Under the pieces are notes generated by a model that made no database searches, had not been told where the DNA came from, and worked only from the letters and a program-made list of their open reading frames with translations. Positions 46,374 to 55,941 of a stretch of DNA of 64,000 nucleotides are shown here, piece after piece. Origin of the DNA: Algibacter luteus (lineage in GTDB: Bacteria; Bacteroidota; Bacteroidia; Flavobacteriales; Flavobacteriaceae); contig NZ_FQYK01000002.1 of NCBI RefSeq assembly GCF_900141715.1, forward strand, positions 301,495 through 365,494, given 5' to 3'. The first letter of the stretch is position 1; every line of letters begins with the position of its first letter. Position numbers and translations under genes: made by a program.

Positions 46374-46399
46374 AAGCCTTCAGTTTCGAGGGCTTTTTT
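46374..46399 (+). terminator. Terminator of the M42 gene, shared with repeat C
   Basis: AAGCC (46374-46378) with GGCTT (46391-46395) form a short stem followed by a T run at 46394-46399. Those T's are the complement of the conserved A-rich tail of repeat copy C, so one sequence serves both elements. Confidence 0.55.
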
Positions 46400-46471
46400 G
46401 GGCATTACCACGCCTTTATGGCGTGGTCGGGCTTTTCGCGCTACACGGTAGCTTGCTGCAATCCCTAATGC
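46394..46471 (-). repeat. Three-way-junction repeat, copy C
   Basis: On the minus strand: closing stem GCATTA (46471-46466) with TAATGC (46407-46402). Hairpin 1 is short, GCTAC (46452-46448) with GTAGC (46444-46440). Hairpin 2 CCACGCC (46426-46420) with GGCGTGG (46414-46408), perfect and abutting the closing stem. Unpaired motifs GGGATTGCAGC and AAAAGCCCGA; tail CCAAAAAA. Antisense to both flanking genes (M42 and NUDIX), so it is unlikely to be their leader. Confidence 0.75.
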
Positions 46472-46490
46472 AAATTCACCAATTTTAATC

Positions 46491-47048
46491 ATGCAAGAAG
46501 AATATATCGACATTGTAGATTCAAAAGGAAAACCCATCGGGAAATCCGAATTAAAATCAATAATCCACCAAAAAGGGTATTACCATCACACGGCACATCT
46601 TTGGCTTTATACAAAACAGGGCGAGATTTTACTATCACAACGTTCTGCTAAAAAGAGTATATGCCCATTAATGTGGGACGTCTCGGTGGCAGGACATATT
46701 GATGCTGGTGAAACACCAAAACAAGCCGCTATTAGAGAAACCAAAGAAGAAATTGGCTTAACACTTATCGAATCCGATTTAAATCCAATTGGTGTTTTTG
46801 AATGTTTCCAATCTTACAAAAATGGTATTGTAGACAATGAATTCCATAACACATTCATAGCGCATTTAAAGGAGCCGCTTTCAAAATTACAGCCGCAAGA
46901 GGAAGAGGTTGAAGCTTTAAAATTAGTAACACTTCAACATTTTGAATCCCTCATAAAAAGCATAGGCAATAACGGCAACCATTTTGTACCGTCAAACAAA
47001 ATGTATTACGAGCTCATTTTTGAAAAAATTAAGAACGCCATTGATTAA
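46491..47048 (+). CDS. NUDIX hydrolase
   Basis: 185 residues. A complete Nudix box GHIDAGETPKQAAIRETKEE followed by IGL, in the G-x5-E-x7-RE-x-x-EE-x-G pattern, near residues 70-92. The start EEYIDIVDSKGKPIGKSELK resembles the IDI-like/YfcD subgroup that acts on unknown nucleotide-type substrates. Its stop is followed at once by the PrsW-type gene. Confidence 0.92.
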   Translation: MQEEYIDIVDSKGKPIGKSELKSIIHQKGYYHHTAHLWLYTKQGEILLSQRSAKKSICPLMWDVSVAGHIDAGETPKQAAIRETKEEIGLTLIESDLNPIGVFECFQSYKNGIVDNEFHNTFIAHLKEPLSKLQPQEEEVEALKLVTLQHFESLIKSIGNNGNHFVPSNKMYYELIFEKIKNAID

Positions 47049-47723
47049 ATGAATTTATTTCTTGTAGCAGTCGCCCCCGTTTTTGTTATTATATTATATA
47101 TATATTTTAAAGATAAATATGAGAAAGAACCAAAGCATCTCCTCGTCTATAATTTTATTTTAGGCGCTATAGTTAGTATAATCATTACTTCTATTTTATA
47201 TTATGTTTTCGATTTTGTTTTACCGCTCCCTAATAAAACAAGTGTATTCCAACAATTTTTAAAAGCCTTTTTTGTTGTAGGTTTAATTGAAGAATTTAGT
47301 AAATACGTAATTATTAGATATTATTCCCAAACTAAAAATGCATTTAACGAACCCTTCGATGGTATTGTTTATGCAGTTATGGTTTCTATGGGTTTTGCTG
47401 CCACCGAGAATATCTTTTATGTCTTAGAAGGCGGTTACCAAACCGCATTGCTAAGAGCATTTACTGCAGTTCCTGCTCATGCTACTTTTGGTGTATTAAT
47501 GGGGTATTTTATGGGAAAAGCTAAATTTGCAAAAAATAGAATAATTTTAAATCTATTCGGATTATTTCTCGCGATTGTATTTCATGGTACATATGATTTT
47601 TTCTTGTTTATAGACTTTATTCCTGGTATTTGGGTGGGAGCCTTCTTATCCTTATTTGTAGGGATTATGTTATCAAGAAAAGCCATAAAAAAGCATCAGG
47701 AGAATTCGTTATTTAAAACGTAA
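47049..47723 (+). CDS. PrsW-family intramembrane metalloprotease
   Basis: 224 residues, about seven membrane spans. PrsW motifs: LIEEFSKYVIIRYYS (Glu-Glu), FAATENIFYVLE, VPAHATFGVLMGYFMG and FHGTYDFFLF carry the conserved Glu and His set. In Bacillus the family cleaves an anti-sigma factor; here no anti-sigma gene is adjacent, so the substrate is unknown, though two ECF modules exist elsewhere in the window. Directly abuts the NUDIX stop codon. Confidence 0.88.
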   Translation: MNLFLVAVAPVFVIILYIYFKDKYEKEPKHLLVYNFILGAIVSIIITSILYYVFDFVLPLPNKTSVFQQFLKAFFVVGLIEEFSKYVIIRYYSQTKNAFNEPFDGIVYAVMVSMGFAATENIFYVLEGGYQTALLRAFTAVPAHATFGVLMGYFMGKAKFAKNRIILNLFGLFLAIVFHGTYDFFLFIDFIPGIWVGAFLSLFVGIMLSRKAIKKHQENSLFKT

Positions 47724-47763
47724 ATAAATTAAGTATTTCAAAATGTAATTGTGTTTTTCGAGA

Positions 47764-47794
47764 TTGAAATACCTTTATAAATTCCCTATATTTA
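47764..47794 (+). promoter_or_regulatory. Promoter of the acyl-CoA carboxylase operon (TTG-N20-TATATTTA)
   Basis: TTG at 47764-47766, 20 bases, then TATATTTA at 47787-47794, one mismatch to TAnnTTTG. It lies 20 bases before the first ATG of the three-gene carboxylase unit. Confidence 0.6.
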
Positions 47795-47814
47795 CTACAT
47801 TCAAATTATAAACT

Positions 47815-48300
47815 ATGAGCAAAAGTTTTAAAGTTTTAGTAAATAGTAATTCTGAATTTAAGATTACGGAACCCGATGTTTCCAACTTAGATGCACTTCA
47901 AACTTCAAACAACAATTACCATATTCTTCACAACAACAAATCGTATCAAGCTCAAATTACCGAAGCAAATTTCAACACGAAACAATATCAAGTAAACGTT
48001 AATAATAATACTTACAATGTTAATATTTTCAATGCTTTAGATGTGCTCATAAACGACATGGGATTTGAAGTTGGAAAAGCAAAACAAATCAATTCTATTA
48101 AAGCACCCATGCCTGGTTTAATTCTTGAAATTAGTGTAAAACCCGGACAAGAAGTTAATGAAAATGACCCCTTATTTATTCTTGAAGCCATGAAAATGGA
48201 GAATAGCATTACATCTCCAAGACAAGGTGTTATTAAATCTGTTAATGTAAAAAATGGTGATGCCGTTGAAAAAAACCAACTTTTAATTGAGTTCGAATAA
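47815..48300 (+). CDS. Biotin carboxyl carrier protein of an acyl-CoA carboxylase
   Basis: 161 residues. C-terminal biotinyl domain (about 90-161) with the biotinylated Lys in LEAMKMENSI. The N-terminal half is the extra domain seen in carrier subunits of propionyl-CoA-type carboxylases. First gene of a compact operon with biotin carboxylase and carboxyltransferase; the carrier is a separate gene rather than fused to the biotin carboxylase. Confidence 0.92.
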   Translation: MSKSFKVLVNSNSEFKITEPDVSNLDALQTSNNNYHILHNNKSYQAQITEANFNTKQYQVNVNNNTYNVNIFNALDVLINDMGFEVGKAKQINSIKAPMPGLILEISVKPGQEVNENDPLFILEAMKMENSITSPRQGVIKSVNVKNGDAVEKNQLLIEFE

Positions 48301-48301
48301 G

Positions 48302-49744
48302 ATGAAAAAACTTTTAGTCGCTAACCGAGGTGAGATTGCCATTCGAGTAATGAAAACTGCACACAAAATGGGCATTAAAACAGTTGCTGTGTTCTCCACT
48401 GCCGATAGAAATGCACCACACGTAAAATATGCAAATGAAGCTGTTTGCATTGGTGAAGCCCCATCAAGTCAATCGTATTTACGTGGCGACAAAATTATTG
48501 AGGTCGCTAAAAACTTAAAGGTAGATGCTATTCATCCAGGATACGGATTTTTAAGTGAAAATGCTAGTTTTGCCGAATTATGTGAAGATAATAACATCAT
48601 TTTTGTTGGTCCAAAATCCAAAGCCATAAAAATTATGGGAAGTAAACTAGCAGCAAAAGAAGCCGTTAAAGCATATGATATACCTATGGTTCCTGGCATT
48701 GATGAAGCTATTACCGATATAAAAAAAGCCCTTGAAATTGCCAAAGAAATTGGATTTCCTATTTTAATAAAGGCATCCGCTGGTGGTGGTGGAAAAGGTA
48801 TGCGTGTTGTTGAAAAAGAAAGCGATTTAGAATCTCAAATGAACCGCGCCATAAGTGAAGCTACTTCGGCCTTTGGCGATGGCTCTGTTTTTATTGAGAA
48901 ATATGTCACTTCGCCCAGACATATCGAAATTCAAGTTATGGCAGATAGTCATGGTAATGTGTTACACTTTTTTGAGCGCGAATGTAGTATTCAAAGACGT
49001 CATCAAAAGGTTGTAGAAGAAGCACCCTCTTGTGTTTTAACACCTGACATCAGACAAAAAATGGGTGATGCCGCTATTAAAGTGGCTAAATCTTGTGATT
49101 ATTTAGGTGCAGGTACTGTTGAGTTTTTATTGGATGCCGATCATAATTTTTACTTCCTTGAAATGAATACAAGATTACAAGTAGAACATCCTGTTACAGA
49201 ATTGATTTCAGGCGTCGATTTGGTAGAACTGCAAATTAAAGTGGCTCGAGGTGAAGCACTCCCCATGCAACAAGACGAATTAAAAATTAACGGGCATGCT
49301 TTAGAACTCAGAGTTTATGCAGAAGACCCATTGAATGATTTTCTGCCAAGTGTTGGGCATTTAAAAAATTATAAAATTCCTGTTGGTGAAGGTATTCGTG
49401 TAGATAATGGTTTCGAAGAAGGTATGGATATTCCTATTTATTACGACCCGATGCTTTCTAAATTAATCACTTACGGAAAAACTCGAGAGGAAGCCATTCA
49501 ACTTATGATTAAGGCTATAGAGAATTACCAAGTTAAAGGCGTAGAAACCACCTTACCTTTTGGTAAATATGTGTGCGAGCATGACGCTTTTCGGTCTGGG
49601 AATTTCGACACCCATTTTGTGAAAAACTATTATTCACCAGAAGCGTTAAAACAAGAAGCCGATAACGAAGCCAAATTAGCAGCACTAATTGCAGTTAAAC
49701 AATATATTGAAGACCAAAAACTCTTAAGATTACCTGTTAAGTAA
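48302..49744 (+). CDS. accC: Biotin carboxylase subunit
   Basis: 480 residues from the ATG at 48302, one base after the carrier stop; an in-frame TTG at 48287 inside the carrier gene is not needed. ATP-grasp enzyme that carboxylates biotin. KKLLVANRGEIAIRV start, ASAGGGGKGMRVV glycine loop, ECSIQRRHQKVVEEAP, and FLEMNTRLQVEHPVTE are all present. It could serve acetyl-CoA carboxylase or a propionyl-CoA carboxylase; the linked carboxyltransferase favours the latter. Confidence 0.94.
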   Translation: MKKLLVANRGEIAIRVMKTAHKMGIKTVAVFSTADRNAPHVKYANEAVCIGEAPSSQSYLRGDKIIEVAKNLKVDAIHPGYGFLSENASFAELCEDNNIIFVGPKSKAIKIMGSKLAAKEAVKAYDIPMVPGIDEAITDIKKALEIAKEIGFPILIKASAGGGGKGMRVVEKESDLESQMNRAISEATSAFGDGSVFIEKYVTSPRHIEIQVMADSHGNVLHFFERECSIQRRHQKVVEEAPSCVLTPDIRQKMGDAAIKVAKSCDYLGAGTVEFLLDADHNFYFLEMNTRLQVEHPVTELISGVDLVELQIKVARGEALPMQQDELKINGHALELRVYAEDPLNDFLPSVGHLKNYKIPVGEGIRVDNGFEEGMDIPIYYDPMLSKLITYGKTREEAIQLMIKAIENYQVKGVETTLPFGKYVCEHDAFRSGNFDTHFVKNYYSPEALKQEADNEAKLAALIAVKQYIEDQKLLRLPVK

Positions 49745-49789
49745 TTTATTTTTAAATAATTATAACTTCTTAACGCTACACAATTAAAT

Positions 49790-51340
49790 ATGGATTCAAA
49801 GCAAGATAAGATCGACAAACTCAATAAGCACATTGCACTTTCAAAATTAGGGGGCGGTGAAAAACGCATCGCAAAGCAACATGCCAATAAAAAACTAACT
49901 GCAAGAGAACGCATTGATTATCTTTTAGACGAAGGCTCATTTGAAGAAATTGGTGCTTTAGTAACACACCGAACCACAGATTTCGGTATGGAAAACCAAA
50001 TATATTATGGCGATGGAGTAGTTACTGGTTACGGTACCATTAACGGACGATTAGTTTATACTTATGCCCAAGATTTTACGGTTTTTGGGGGCTCACTTTC
50101 CGAAACACATGCTGAAAAAATCTGTAAAATTATGGATATGGCCGTTAAAGTTGGAGCACCTATTATTGGTTTGAATGACTCTGGAGGTGCGCGTATTCAA
50201 GAAGGTGTACGTTCACTTGGTGGTTATGCCGATATCTTTTATAGAAATGTTCAAGCTTCTGGGGTAATACCACAGATATCCGCTATTATGGGTCCCTGTG
50301 CCGGTGGAGCTGTGTATTCCCCTGCCATGACCGATTTCACATTAATGGTAGAAAATACTAGCTACATGTTTGTTACAGGGCCTAATGTTGTAAAAACAGT
50401 AACTAACGAAGAAGTTACTAGCGAAGAGTTGGGAGGCGCTCAAACCCATGCTTCAAAATCAGGTGTTGCACATAAAACATCCGAAAATGATGTAGAATGT
50501 CTTGAAGATGTTAAAAAGTTATTGAGCTATCTACCACAAAACAATACGGAAGCTCCAAAAAAAATTGAGTTTAAAATAGAAGATGAAATAAGAGATGTTT
50601 TATCTAATATCGTTCCAGATTCTCCGAACAAGCCATACGATATGCACGATGTTATTTCTGGAATTATTGACGAAGACTCTTTCTATGAAATACATAAAGA
50701 ATTTGCAGGAAGTATTATTGTTGGTTTTGCAAGACTTGGAGGAAGAAGTATAGGCATTATAGCGAACCAGCCAATGGCTTTTGCTGGTGTTTTAGGAGTT
50801 AACAGTTCTAGAAAAGCAGCAAGATTTACACGATTCTGCGATTGTTTTAATATACCACTATTAGTTCTGGTAGATGTTCCAGGATTTTTACCAGGAACCG
50901 ATCAAGAATGGAATGGTATTATTGTTCATGGTGCAAAATTATTATACGCCTTAAGTGAAGCCACGGTTCCAAGAGTTACTGTTATTACTAGAAAAGCTTA
51001 CGGTGGAGCTTATGATGTGATGAACTCGAAACACATTGGCGCCGATTTAAACTACGCATGGCCAGGTGCAGAAATAGCTGTTATGGGTGCCAAAGGTGCG
51101 AGTGAAATTATATTCAGAAAAGAAATTTCGGAAGCTGAAAATCCTGAAGAGAAATTAGCCGAAAAAGAAGCAGAATATGCCGAAAAATTCGCTAATCCAT
51201 ATAGGGCAGCACGCCGAGGGTTTATAGACGAAGTTATATTACCAGAAACGACCAGACGTAAGTTGATTAAGGCTTTTGCTATGCTTGAAGATAAAAAGGT
51301 TGAACGACCTAAACGTAAGCATGGAAATATTCCTTTATAA
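49790..51340 (+). CDS. Acyl-CoA (propionyl-CoA type) carboxylase beta subunit
   Basis: 516 residues, the single-chain carboxyltransferase of the PccB/methylmalonyl-CoA type. Crotonase-like halves with [20 protein letters not shown] and [11 protein letters not shown] in the N half, and [20 protein letters not shown] and [13 protein letters not shown] in the C half. With the carrier and biotin carboxylase it makes a complete three-gene enzyme that carboxylates propionyl-CoA to methylmalonyl-CoA, probably for odd-chain or branched-chain degradation. Substrate assignment is inference. Confidence 0.93.
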   Translation: MDSKQDKIDKLNKHIALSKLGGGEKRIAKQHANKKLTARERIDYLLDEGSFEEIGALVTHRTTDFGMENQIYYGDGVVTGYGTINGRLVYTYAQDFTVFGGSLSETHAEKICKIMDMAVKVGAPIIGLNDSGGARIQEGVRSLGGYADIFYRNVQASGVIPQISAIMGPCAGGAVYSPAMTDFTLMVENTSYMFVTGPNVVKTVTNEEVTSEELGGAQTHASKSGVAHKTSENDVECLEDVKKLLSYLPQNNTEAPKKIEFKIEDEIRDVLSNIVPDSPNKPYDMHDVISGIIDEDSFYEIHKEFAGSIIVGFARLGGRSIGIIANQPMAFAGVLGVNSSRKAARFTRFCDCFNIPLLVLVDVPGFLPGTDQEWNGIIVHGAKLLYALSEATVPRVTVITRKAYGGAYDVMNSKHIGADLNYAWPGAEIAVMGAKGASEIIFRKEISEAENPEEKLAEKEAEYAEKFANPYRAARRGFIDEVILPETTRRKLIKAFAMLEDKKVERPKRKHGNIPL

Positions 51341-51345
51341 AAAAA

Positions 51346-51376
51346 AGGAGTCAGAAAATTTCCGACTCCTAATTTT
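51346..51376 (+). terminator. Terminator of the carboxylase operon
   Basis: AGGAGTC (51346-51352) pairs with GACTCCT (51364-51370), with further A-T pairs inside, followed by AATTTTA. Six bases after the stop codon. The remaining about 250 bases to the next gene hold nothing I can identify. Confidence 0.7.
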
Positions 51377-51625
51377 ACTTCAAAATTTTGAACTTAAACA
51401 AGTTCTTAACTAATCACCGCAAAACTTGTTGAATAATAAAATTTATTTGAGATACAACCAACCCAAGTATATCAAATAATGTTTTTATAACCTTAATAAC
51501 ATTTAGTTTTTTTGGTAACTAATATAATTGATAATAGCTACTCCAAATATCACTAAATTTTCTAGATTACAAATAAATCGCACTACTCAATCACTACGCA
51601 AGTCATAAAAAGTCGATAAAAAGCA

Positions 51626-53236
51626 TTATAAGGGTAAATTTAAATTCAAAGTATCAGAAAACTTTTCATGTAAATGTTCAAGTAGTGAGGTTTCTTTTGA
51701 ATTAATATGAATTTTTTTTGCGATACGATAGCGTCTACTTTCTACAGATCTTAACGTCGTATTTAAGAAAAGCGCTATTTCTTTATTAGTAAATCTCATA
51801 AACAAATAATAACAAATAATAATTTCAGACTTATTTAATTGTGGATATGCATCTTGAATATTTTTAAAAAAATCAATATTCAAATTATTTATGATATCTA
51901 AATGACTATCACTTTTATCAAGTAATGTGGAAGAGTTTATGTGTAAATTTTTATATAATTCTTTTATCTTATTCTTTTGCTTATCAACAGATTCTGTTCT
52001 GGATATATGCTTTACCTCGTCTTTTAATTCCTTTATATAGGCTTCCAAACCATGCACCTTAACATTTAGTTGTTGATTATTAGATTTCAAATAATTAAGG
52101 CTATTAATGGCTTCACTATTAAAAGTACTGAATTTGTTTTTCTGTTTATGATAATAAAGGTAACTGAGCAGACCAAAGAGTAACAATACAAATACTAAAA
52201 TTCCAAATAAGCTACTTAAGAATGATTGTTCTTTATTTTCAAAAATTAGTTCATTTTCAGCTTCAAGAAGCGCTTCGTTAATTTCAAAACTAGCTTCAAC
52301 TGTATTTTTATGCATCTTGTTTTGAAATAGTAAGAGCGAGTCTACATAAGCTTTTGATATTTTTATTTCACCTTTATATTTATGAACATCCGCATAAATT
52401 TTGTAATAATCTTTTAATGCGTCTTCTGCCATATAGGCTTTTAGTTTGGCAGCATTTTCTAATTGAATGAGTGCGCGTTCTATATTCTTGTCTTCAAAAA
52501 ACACATCGGCAAAACAAAGATTAATATTAGCTTCAAAAGAGAAGAAATTGTATTTTACAATAGTCGCGTTATTTTTTAATTTTTTAAACTCTTCATAATA
52601 AAACTGGGCTTGATCTAAATTACCCAAATAGATATGATTTGAGGTAAGCATATACAAGGCAAACATATAATAATATGCATCATCTTTAATAGCTTTATAG
52701 TTTTCTAAACTTTGTGCTAAAAGTGCGTTACAGGATTCATATTCGCCATCTAAAAATTTGGCATACGCTAGGTGTTGTTCTATTATTATTGGACCATTTA
52801 CATCGTCACATTTAGTGTAATAGGTTTTTGCTTCTTCTAAATATTTGAAAGCTAGAGAGTCTTTTTTAATGTAATATAAATTTGAAAAAATAGCGATACA
52901 TGCTTCACCTGCAACACAATAATTATTTTCCTTTAAAGCGTATTTATGTGCTAAAATATTGCATTGATATTGTTTGGCATACTCATTAAAATCGTCATGA
53001 ATGAGCGATTTAATAATGTAATAATCGGCAACCCTTCCTTTTATGTTATCTTCTATGGGATCCGGTATTGCGTTAAGAAAAGTTAACGCTTTATGCGAAT
53101 TGTCGTCAATATAAGCATCAGCAGAATCAACTAAATGATGATACTGATTTTTAGACTGTGAAAATCCAGTTAAATTTAATGCAAAAAGACAAATGCATAC
53201 GCACATGCTTTTAAGTGAGACGTAAATTTTTAGCAT
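51626..53236 (-). CDS. TPR sensor-regulator with membrane span and C-terminal HTH
   Basis: 536 residues. Exported N-terminus (signal MCVCICLFALNLTGFSQ from the second Met, or start at 53236), then TPR-like helices to about 300, one membrane span (FLSSLFGILVFVLLLFGLLSYLYY), a coiled linker, and a LuxR-like helix-turn-helix near the end (YLFMRFTNKEIALFLNTTLR, then SVESRRYRIAKKI). A one-component signal transducer of a type common in Bacteroidetes: periplasmic TPR part, cytosolic DNA-binding part. A TTG-N17-TATTTTTA is seen just upstream. Target unknown. Confidence 0.85.
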   Translation of the reverse strand: MLKIYVSLKSMCVCICLFALNLTGFSQSKNQYHHLVDSADAYIDDNSHKALTFLNAIPDPIEDNIKGRVADYYIIKSLIHDDFNEYAKQYQCNILAHKYALKENNYCVAGEACIAIFSNLYYIKKDSLAFKYLEEAKTYYTKCDDVNGPIIIEQHLAYAKFLDGEYESCNALLAQSLENYKAIKDDAYYYMFALYMLTSNHIYLGNLDQAQFYYEEFKKLKNNATIVKYNFFSFEANINLCFADVFFEDKNIERALIQLENAAKLKAYMAEDALKDYYKIYADVHKYKGEIKISKAYVDSLLLFQNKMHKNTVEASFEINEALLEAENELIFENKEQSFLSSLFGILVFVLLLFGLLSYLYYHKQKNKFSTFNSEAINSLNYLKSNNQQLNVKVHGLEAYIKELKDEVKHISRTESVDKQKNKIKELYKNLHINSSTLLDKSDSHLDIINNLNIDFFKNIQDAYPQLNKSEIIICYYLFMRFTNKEIALFLNTTLRSVESRRYRIAKKIHINSKETSLLEHLHEKFSDTLNLNLPL

Positions 53237-53327
53237 GGATAAATCCTAAATAGTTTAATAATAGCACAGTAAAAATATGCAATTAAAAATAGAATGTGTA
53301 AAGGATTACAATTAATTTGCTAAAATA

Positions 53328-53975
53328 CTATAGCTTAAATAAAACTGAAAACTCAGTATTAGTGGTATTATGTCCCCCATTGGGTTGCTTCATTTCTAGA
53401 TTGGAAGTATGCCTTAAGGAATACCTAAAATCTAATTGAATTTTATTCATTTCAAAAGAAAGCCCTAAACCTAAAATATCTGAGAATGCAAATCCCTTAG
53501 CAAGTCTTTCGGTTTCTTTATTAGAAATCATAGGGCCAACACTTCCTATGGCATATGTACTTAAAGCATCATAAATTTTATATCTGGCAATCAAACCACA
53601 GTTTAGAACGTATTCCTTTATAGTTCGTTCCTGCATGTAAAACTCGTTTTGCTCACGATAATCGTCCGCATCACTAGGTTTTACATAATATTTATTCAAT
53701 AATTGATGTTTGGCAACATTAAAACTAGGCTCTAGATTGACTTCAAATGCCCATTTCGTATTGTTTTTGAATCTGTAATTTAAAACAACTTTATAAAACG
53801 AAACTTCATGTTTATAATCGGGTAAATCAAAAGGAAACCTATCTTGAGCGCCCATTCCAAAGGAGACACCCCATTTCAAATTTTCTGTTTTTATTTGAGC
53901 GTATCCATCTAACCCGCCTAAAAGTACGATGTTAGTAATAACAAATAGTAAACTCCATTTTAACTCTCTTATCAT
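53328..53975 (-). CDS. PagL-like lipid A deacylase/acyloxyacyl hydrolase family protein
   Basis: 215 residues with a signal peptide (WSLLFVITNIVLLGGLDGYAQ). Outer-membrane barrel; the C-terminal stretch RYSLRHTSNLEMKQPNGGHN matches the PagL catalytic pattern with a His-x-Ser motif followed by an NGG loop. PagL removes the 3-O acyl chain of lipid A. The sequence is divergent, so activity is likely but not certain. A TATATTTG -7-like box lies upstream at 54039-54032 on the minus strand. Confidence 0.7.
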   Translation of the reverse strand: MIRELKWSLLFVITNIVLLGGLDGYAQIKTENLKWGVSFGMGAQDRFPFDLPDYKHEVSFYKVVLNYRFKNNTKWAFEVNLEPSFNVAKHQLLNKYYVKPSDADDYREQNEFYMQERTIKEYVLNCGLIARYKIYDALSTYAIGSVGPMISNKETERLAKGFAFSDILGLGLSFEMNKIQLDFRYSLRHTSNLEMKQPNGGHNTTNTEFSVLFKL

Positions 53976-54167
53976 TTTTATTTAAAATTTCTAACTAGCG
54001 AAACAGTCTTAAATATTCTTCAAATCTCTGTCAAATATAAATTAAAAATTCTAGCCAGTTTTTAGCTAATTTATTAACACTAGTGTAGGGATAAGGTTAA
54101 AAAAAGGTAAAGTTAATTGGTATAGATGTTTACAATAATATGATTGTATTATTAAATGAAGGTTGCA

Positions 54168-54197
54168 TTGCATTCGAAATTAAATCGTCTACTTTTG
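54168..54197 (+). promoter_or_regulatory. Consensus promoter of the efflux gene; leaderless (TTG-N19-TACTTTTG)
   Basis: TTG at 54168-54170, 19 bases, then TACTTTTG at 54190-54197, a full consensus match. The ATG is at 54202, so transcription would begin on or next to the start codon and the message would have no leader. Confidence 0.75.
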
Positions 54198-54201
54198 CAC
54201 C

Positions 54202-55407
54202 ATGGAAGAAAACCAAAAATTTAAACCAGAGTTTGTAGCACTTATGGCATCGTTAATGTCTATCGTCGCCCTGTCGATTGATGCTTTATTACCGGCGATA
54301 CCACAAATTAGTAGTGCCTTGGGAGTTACAAATCCAAACGACAATCAACTACTTATTACGATGATTTTTTTAGGTTTAGGGTTTGGGCAACTTCTTTTTG
54401 GTCCGCTATCAGATAGCTTTGGGCGTAAACCCATAGTTTATATTGGCTTTATTGTATTTATTATAGCCAGCATCGTTTGTGTTAGTACTAGAAATTTCGA
54501 GGTTATGATTGTTGCAAGAGTATTTCAAGGCATTGGTTTATCATCTCCCAGAAGTTTGGCACTCTCTATGATTCGTGATTCTTATAGCGGTAATTATATG
54601 GCGAAAATTATTTCAATTGTAGTCATGTTTTTCATTTTAGTACCTGTTATTGCACCAACTTTAGGGCAAGCTTTAATAACCTTTTTTAATTGGGAATCTA
54701 TCTTTTATTTTAATTTACTCTTTGGAGTAATCATTATGCTTTGGTTTTGGAAACGTCAGCCAGAAACCTTAGCAAAACATAATAGAATTAAATTCTCATC
54801 ACATCTTTTTATTGATGGAACCATTGAGTTTTTTAAGCATAAACAAGCCGTAGCATTTACATTTGTTTCAGGGTTTATAACAGGCTCGTTTATGGTGTAT
54901 TTAAGTACATCACAACAAATTTTTCAAGAGCAATATCAATTAGCAGAAATGTTCCCTTATATTTTTGCAAGTTTAGCAATATCTGTTGGACTTGCTACAT
55001 ATTTAAACAGTCGATTAGTTGTTAAATATGGCATGCTCCAAATCGCTTATAAAGCATGTATCGCATACGCTATAATTTCCGTATTGTATGTTGTTATGTT
55101 TTGGTCTGGAAATAATCCAAGTATTTATGTGTTGCTCGGTTTTTTCTCTCTACAATTTTTTGCAGTTGGATTTTTGTTTGGAAACTTAAGGGCCATTGCA
55201 ATGCAACCTCTGGGGCATATTGCAGGTATTGGTGCAGCAATAAATGGTTTTATCTCTACAGTTATGGCAGTTCCTATTGCGAATTTTATTGGCAATTATG
55301 TAAACACATCGGTGTTACCTTTATTTATTGGCTTTTCGGTTTTTGGTATCCTTTCGTTTTTAGTATTCTTCTTGATGAAAGAAAAAACGAAAACAATAAA
55401 TGCTTAA
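54202..55407 (+). CDS. Bcr/CflA-type multidrug efflux MFS transporter
   Basis: 401 residues, 12 membrane spans, drug:proton antiporter family. Signature pieces: FVALMASLMSIVALSIDALLPAIPQI at the N-terminus (shortened), GFGQLLFGPLSDSFGRKPIVY with the motif-A GPLSDxxGRK loop, and VFQGIGLSSPRSLALSMIRD. Probably exports drugs or toxic amphiphiles. Single gene driven by its own promoter; convergent with the DinB gene. Confidence 0.93.
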   Translation: MEENQKFKPEFVALMASLMSIVALSIDALLPAIPQISSALGVTNPNDNQLLITMIFLGLGFGQLLFGPLSDSFGRKPIVYIGFIVFIIASIVCVSTRNFEVMIVARVFQGIGLSSPRSLALSMIRDSYSGNYMAKIISIVVMFFILVPVIAPTLGQALITFFNWESIFYFNLLFGVIIMLWFWKRQPETLAKHNRIKFSSHLFIDGTIEFFKHKQAVAFTFVSGFITGSFMVYLSTSQQIFQEQYQLAEMFPYIFASLAISVGLATYLNSRLVVKYGMLQIAYKACIAYAIISVLYVVMFWSGNNPSIYVLLGFFSLQFFAVGFLFGNLRAIAMQPLGHIAGIGAAINGFISTVMAVPIANFIGNYVNTSVLPLFIGFSVFGILSFLVFFLMKEKTKTINA

Positions 55408-55416
55408 TTTAATAAG

Positions 55417-55935
55417 TTATAGATAGCGGTTTTTTATAACCTCTATATGATGAATTTCATGGCCCAGAATTATAAATGCAGCTGCTCTTGCAGACAATGG
55501 GTTACCACTTGCATGACCAAGACATTGCAAATCAACGTTATTTAAACTTTTAAGTAACACTATAAAACTTTGTCTCACAGATTGATACTCTTCAATTAAT
55601 AATTTAAGCGATTTTTCATCAGCTCGTGAAGGTTTGATAAAATCGTCCTGTTCGAATCCAACTAAAGGTGTGCTATCATGTCTCGCTATTCTAAAACAGC
55701 GATACATAAAAACACGTTCGGTATCAATAATGTGCTGAAGTACCTCCTTGATGCTCCATTTATCTTTGGCGTAGCGATACCCTAATTTATCTTCAGGAAT
55801 GTCTTTAAAAAATTTTAGAATATTGTTTTGTCCGTTGATAAATCCATCCATTAAATTAACTTCTTTTGAAACCTTATCAATATAGGTTTTATAATAGATG
55901 TTGTATTCTGAAGGGTTTAAATCTGAAACTTTCAT
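55417..55935 (-). CDS. DinB-family protein
   Basis: 172 residues. Four-helix DinB fold: KWSIKEVLQHIIDTERVFMY with the first metal-ligand His, and the late FIILGHEIHHIEVIKNRYL with the His pair. DinB proteins are metal-dependent enzymes acting with bacillithiol-type or other small thiols. Six bp after the ABC transporter gene and probably on its transcript. Confidence 0.88.
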   Translation of the reverse strand: MKVSDLNPSEYNIYYKTYIDKVSKEVNLMDGFINGQNNILKFFKDIPEDKLGYRYAKDKWSIKEVLQHIIDTERVFMYRCFRIARHDSTPLVGFEQDDFIKPSRADEKSLKLLIEEYQSVRQSFIVLLKSLNNVDLQCLGHASGNPLSARAAAFIILGHEIHHIEVIKNRYL

Positions 55936-55941
55936 TTGGTT

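Noticed and set aside
55640-55670. A tRNA-like TTCGAATCC string
   Set aside because: It lies inside the DinB coding sequence and no cloverleaf arms flank it.
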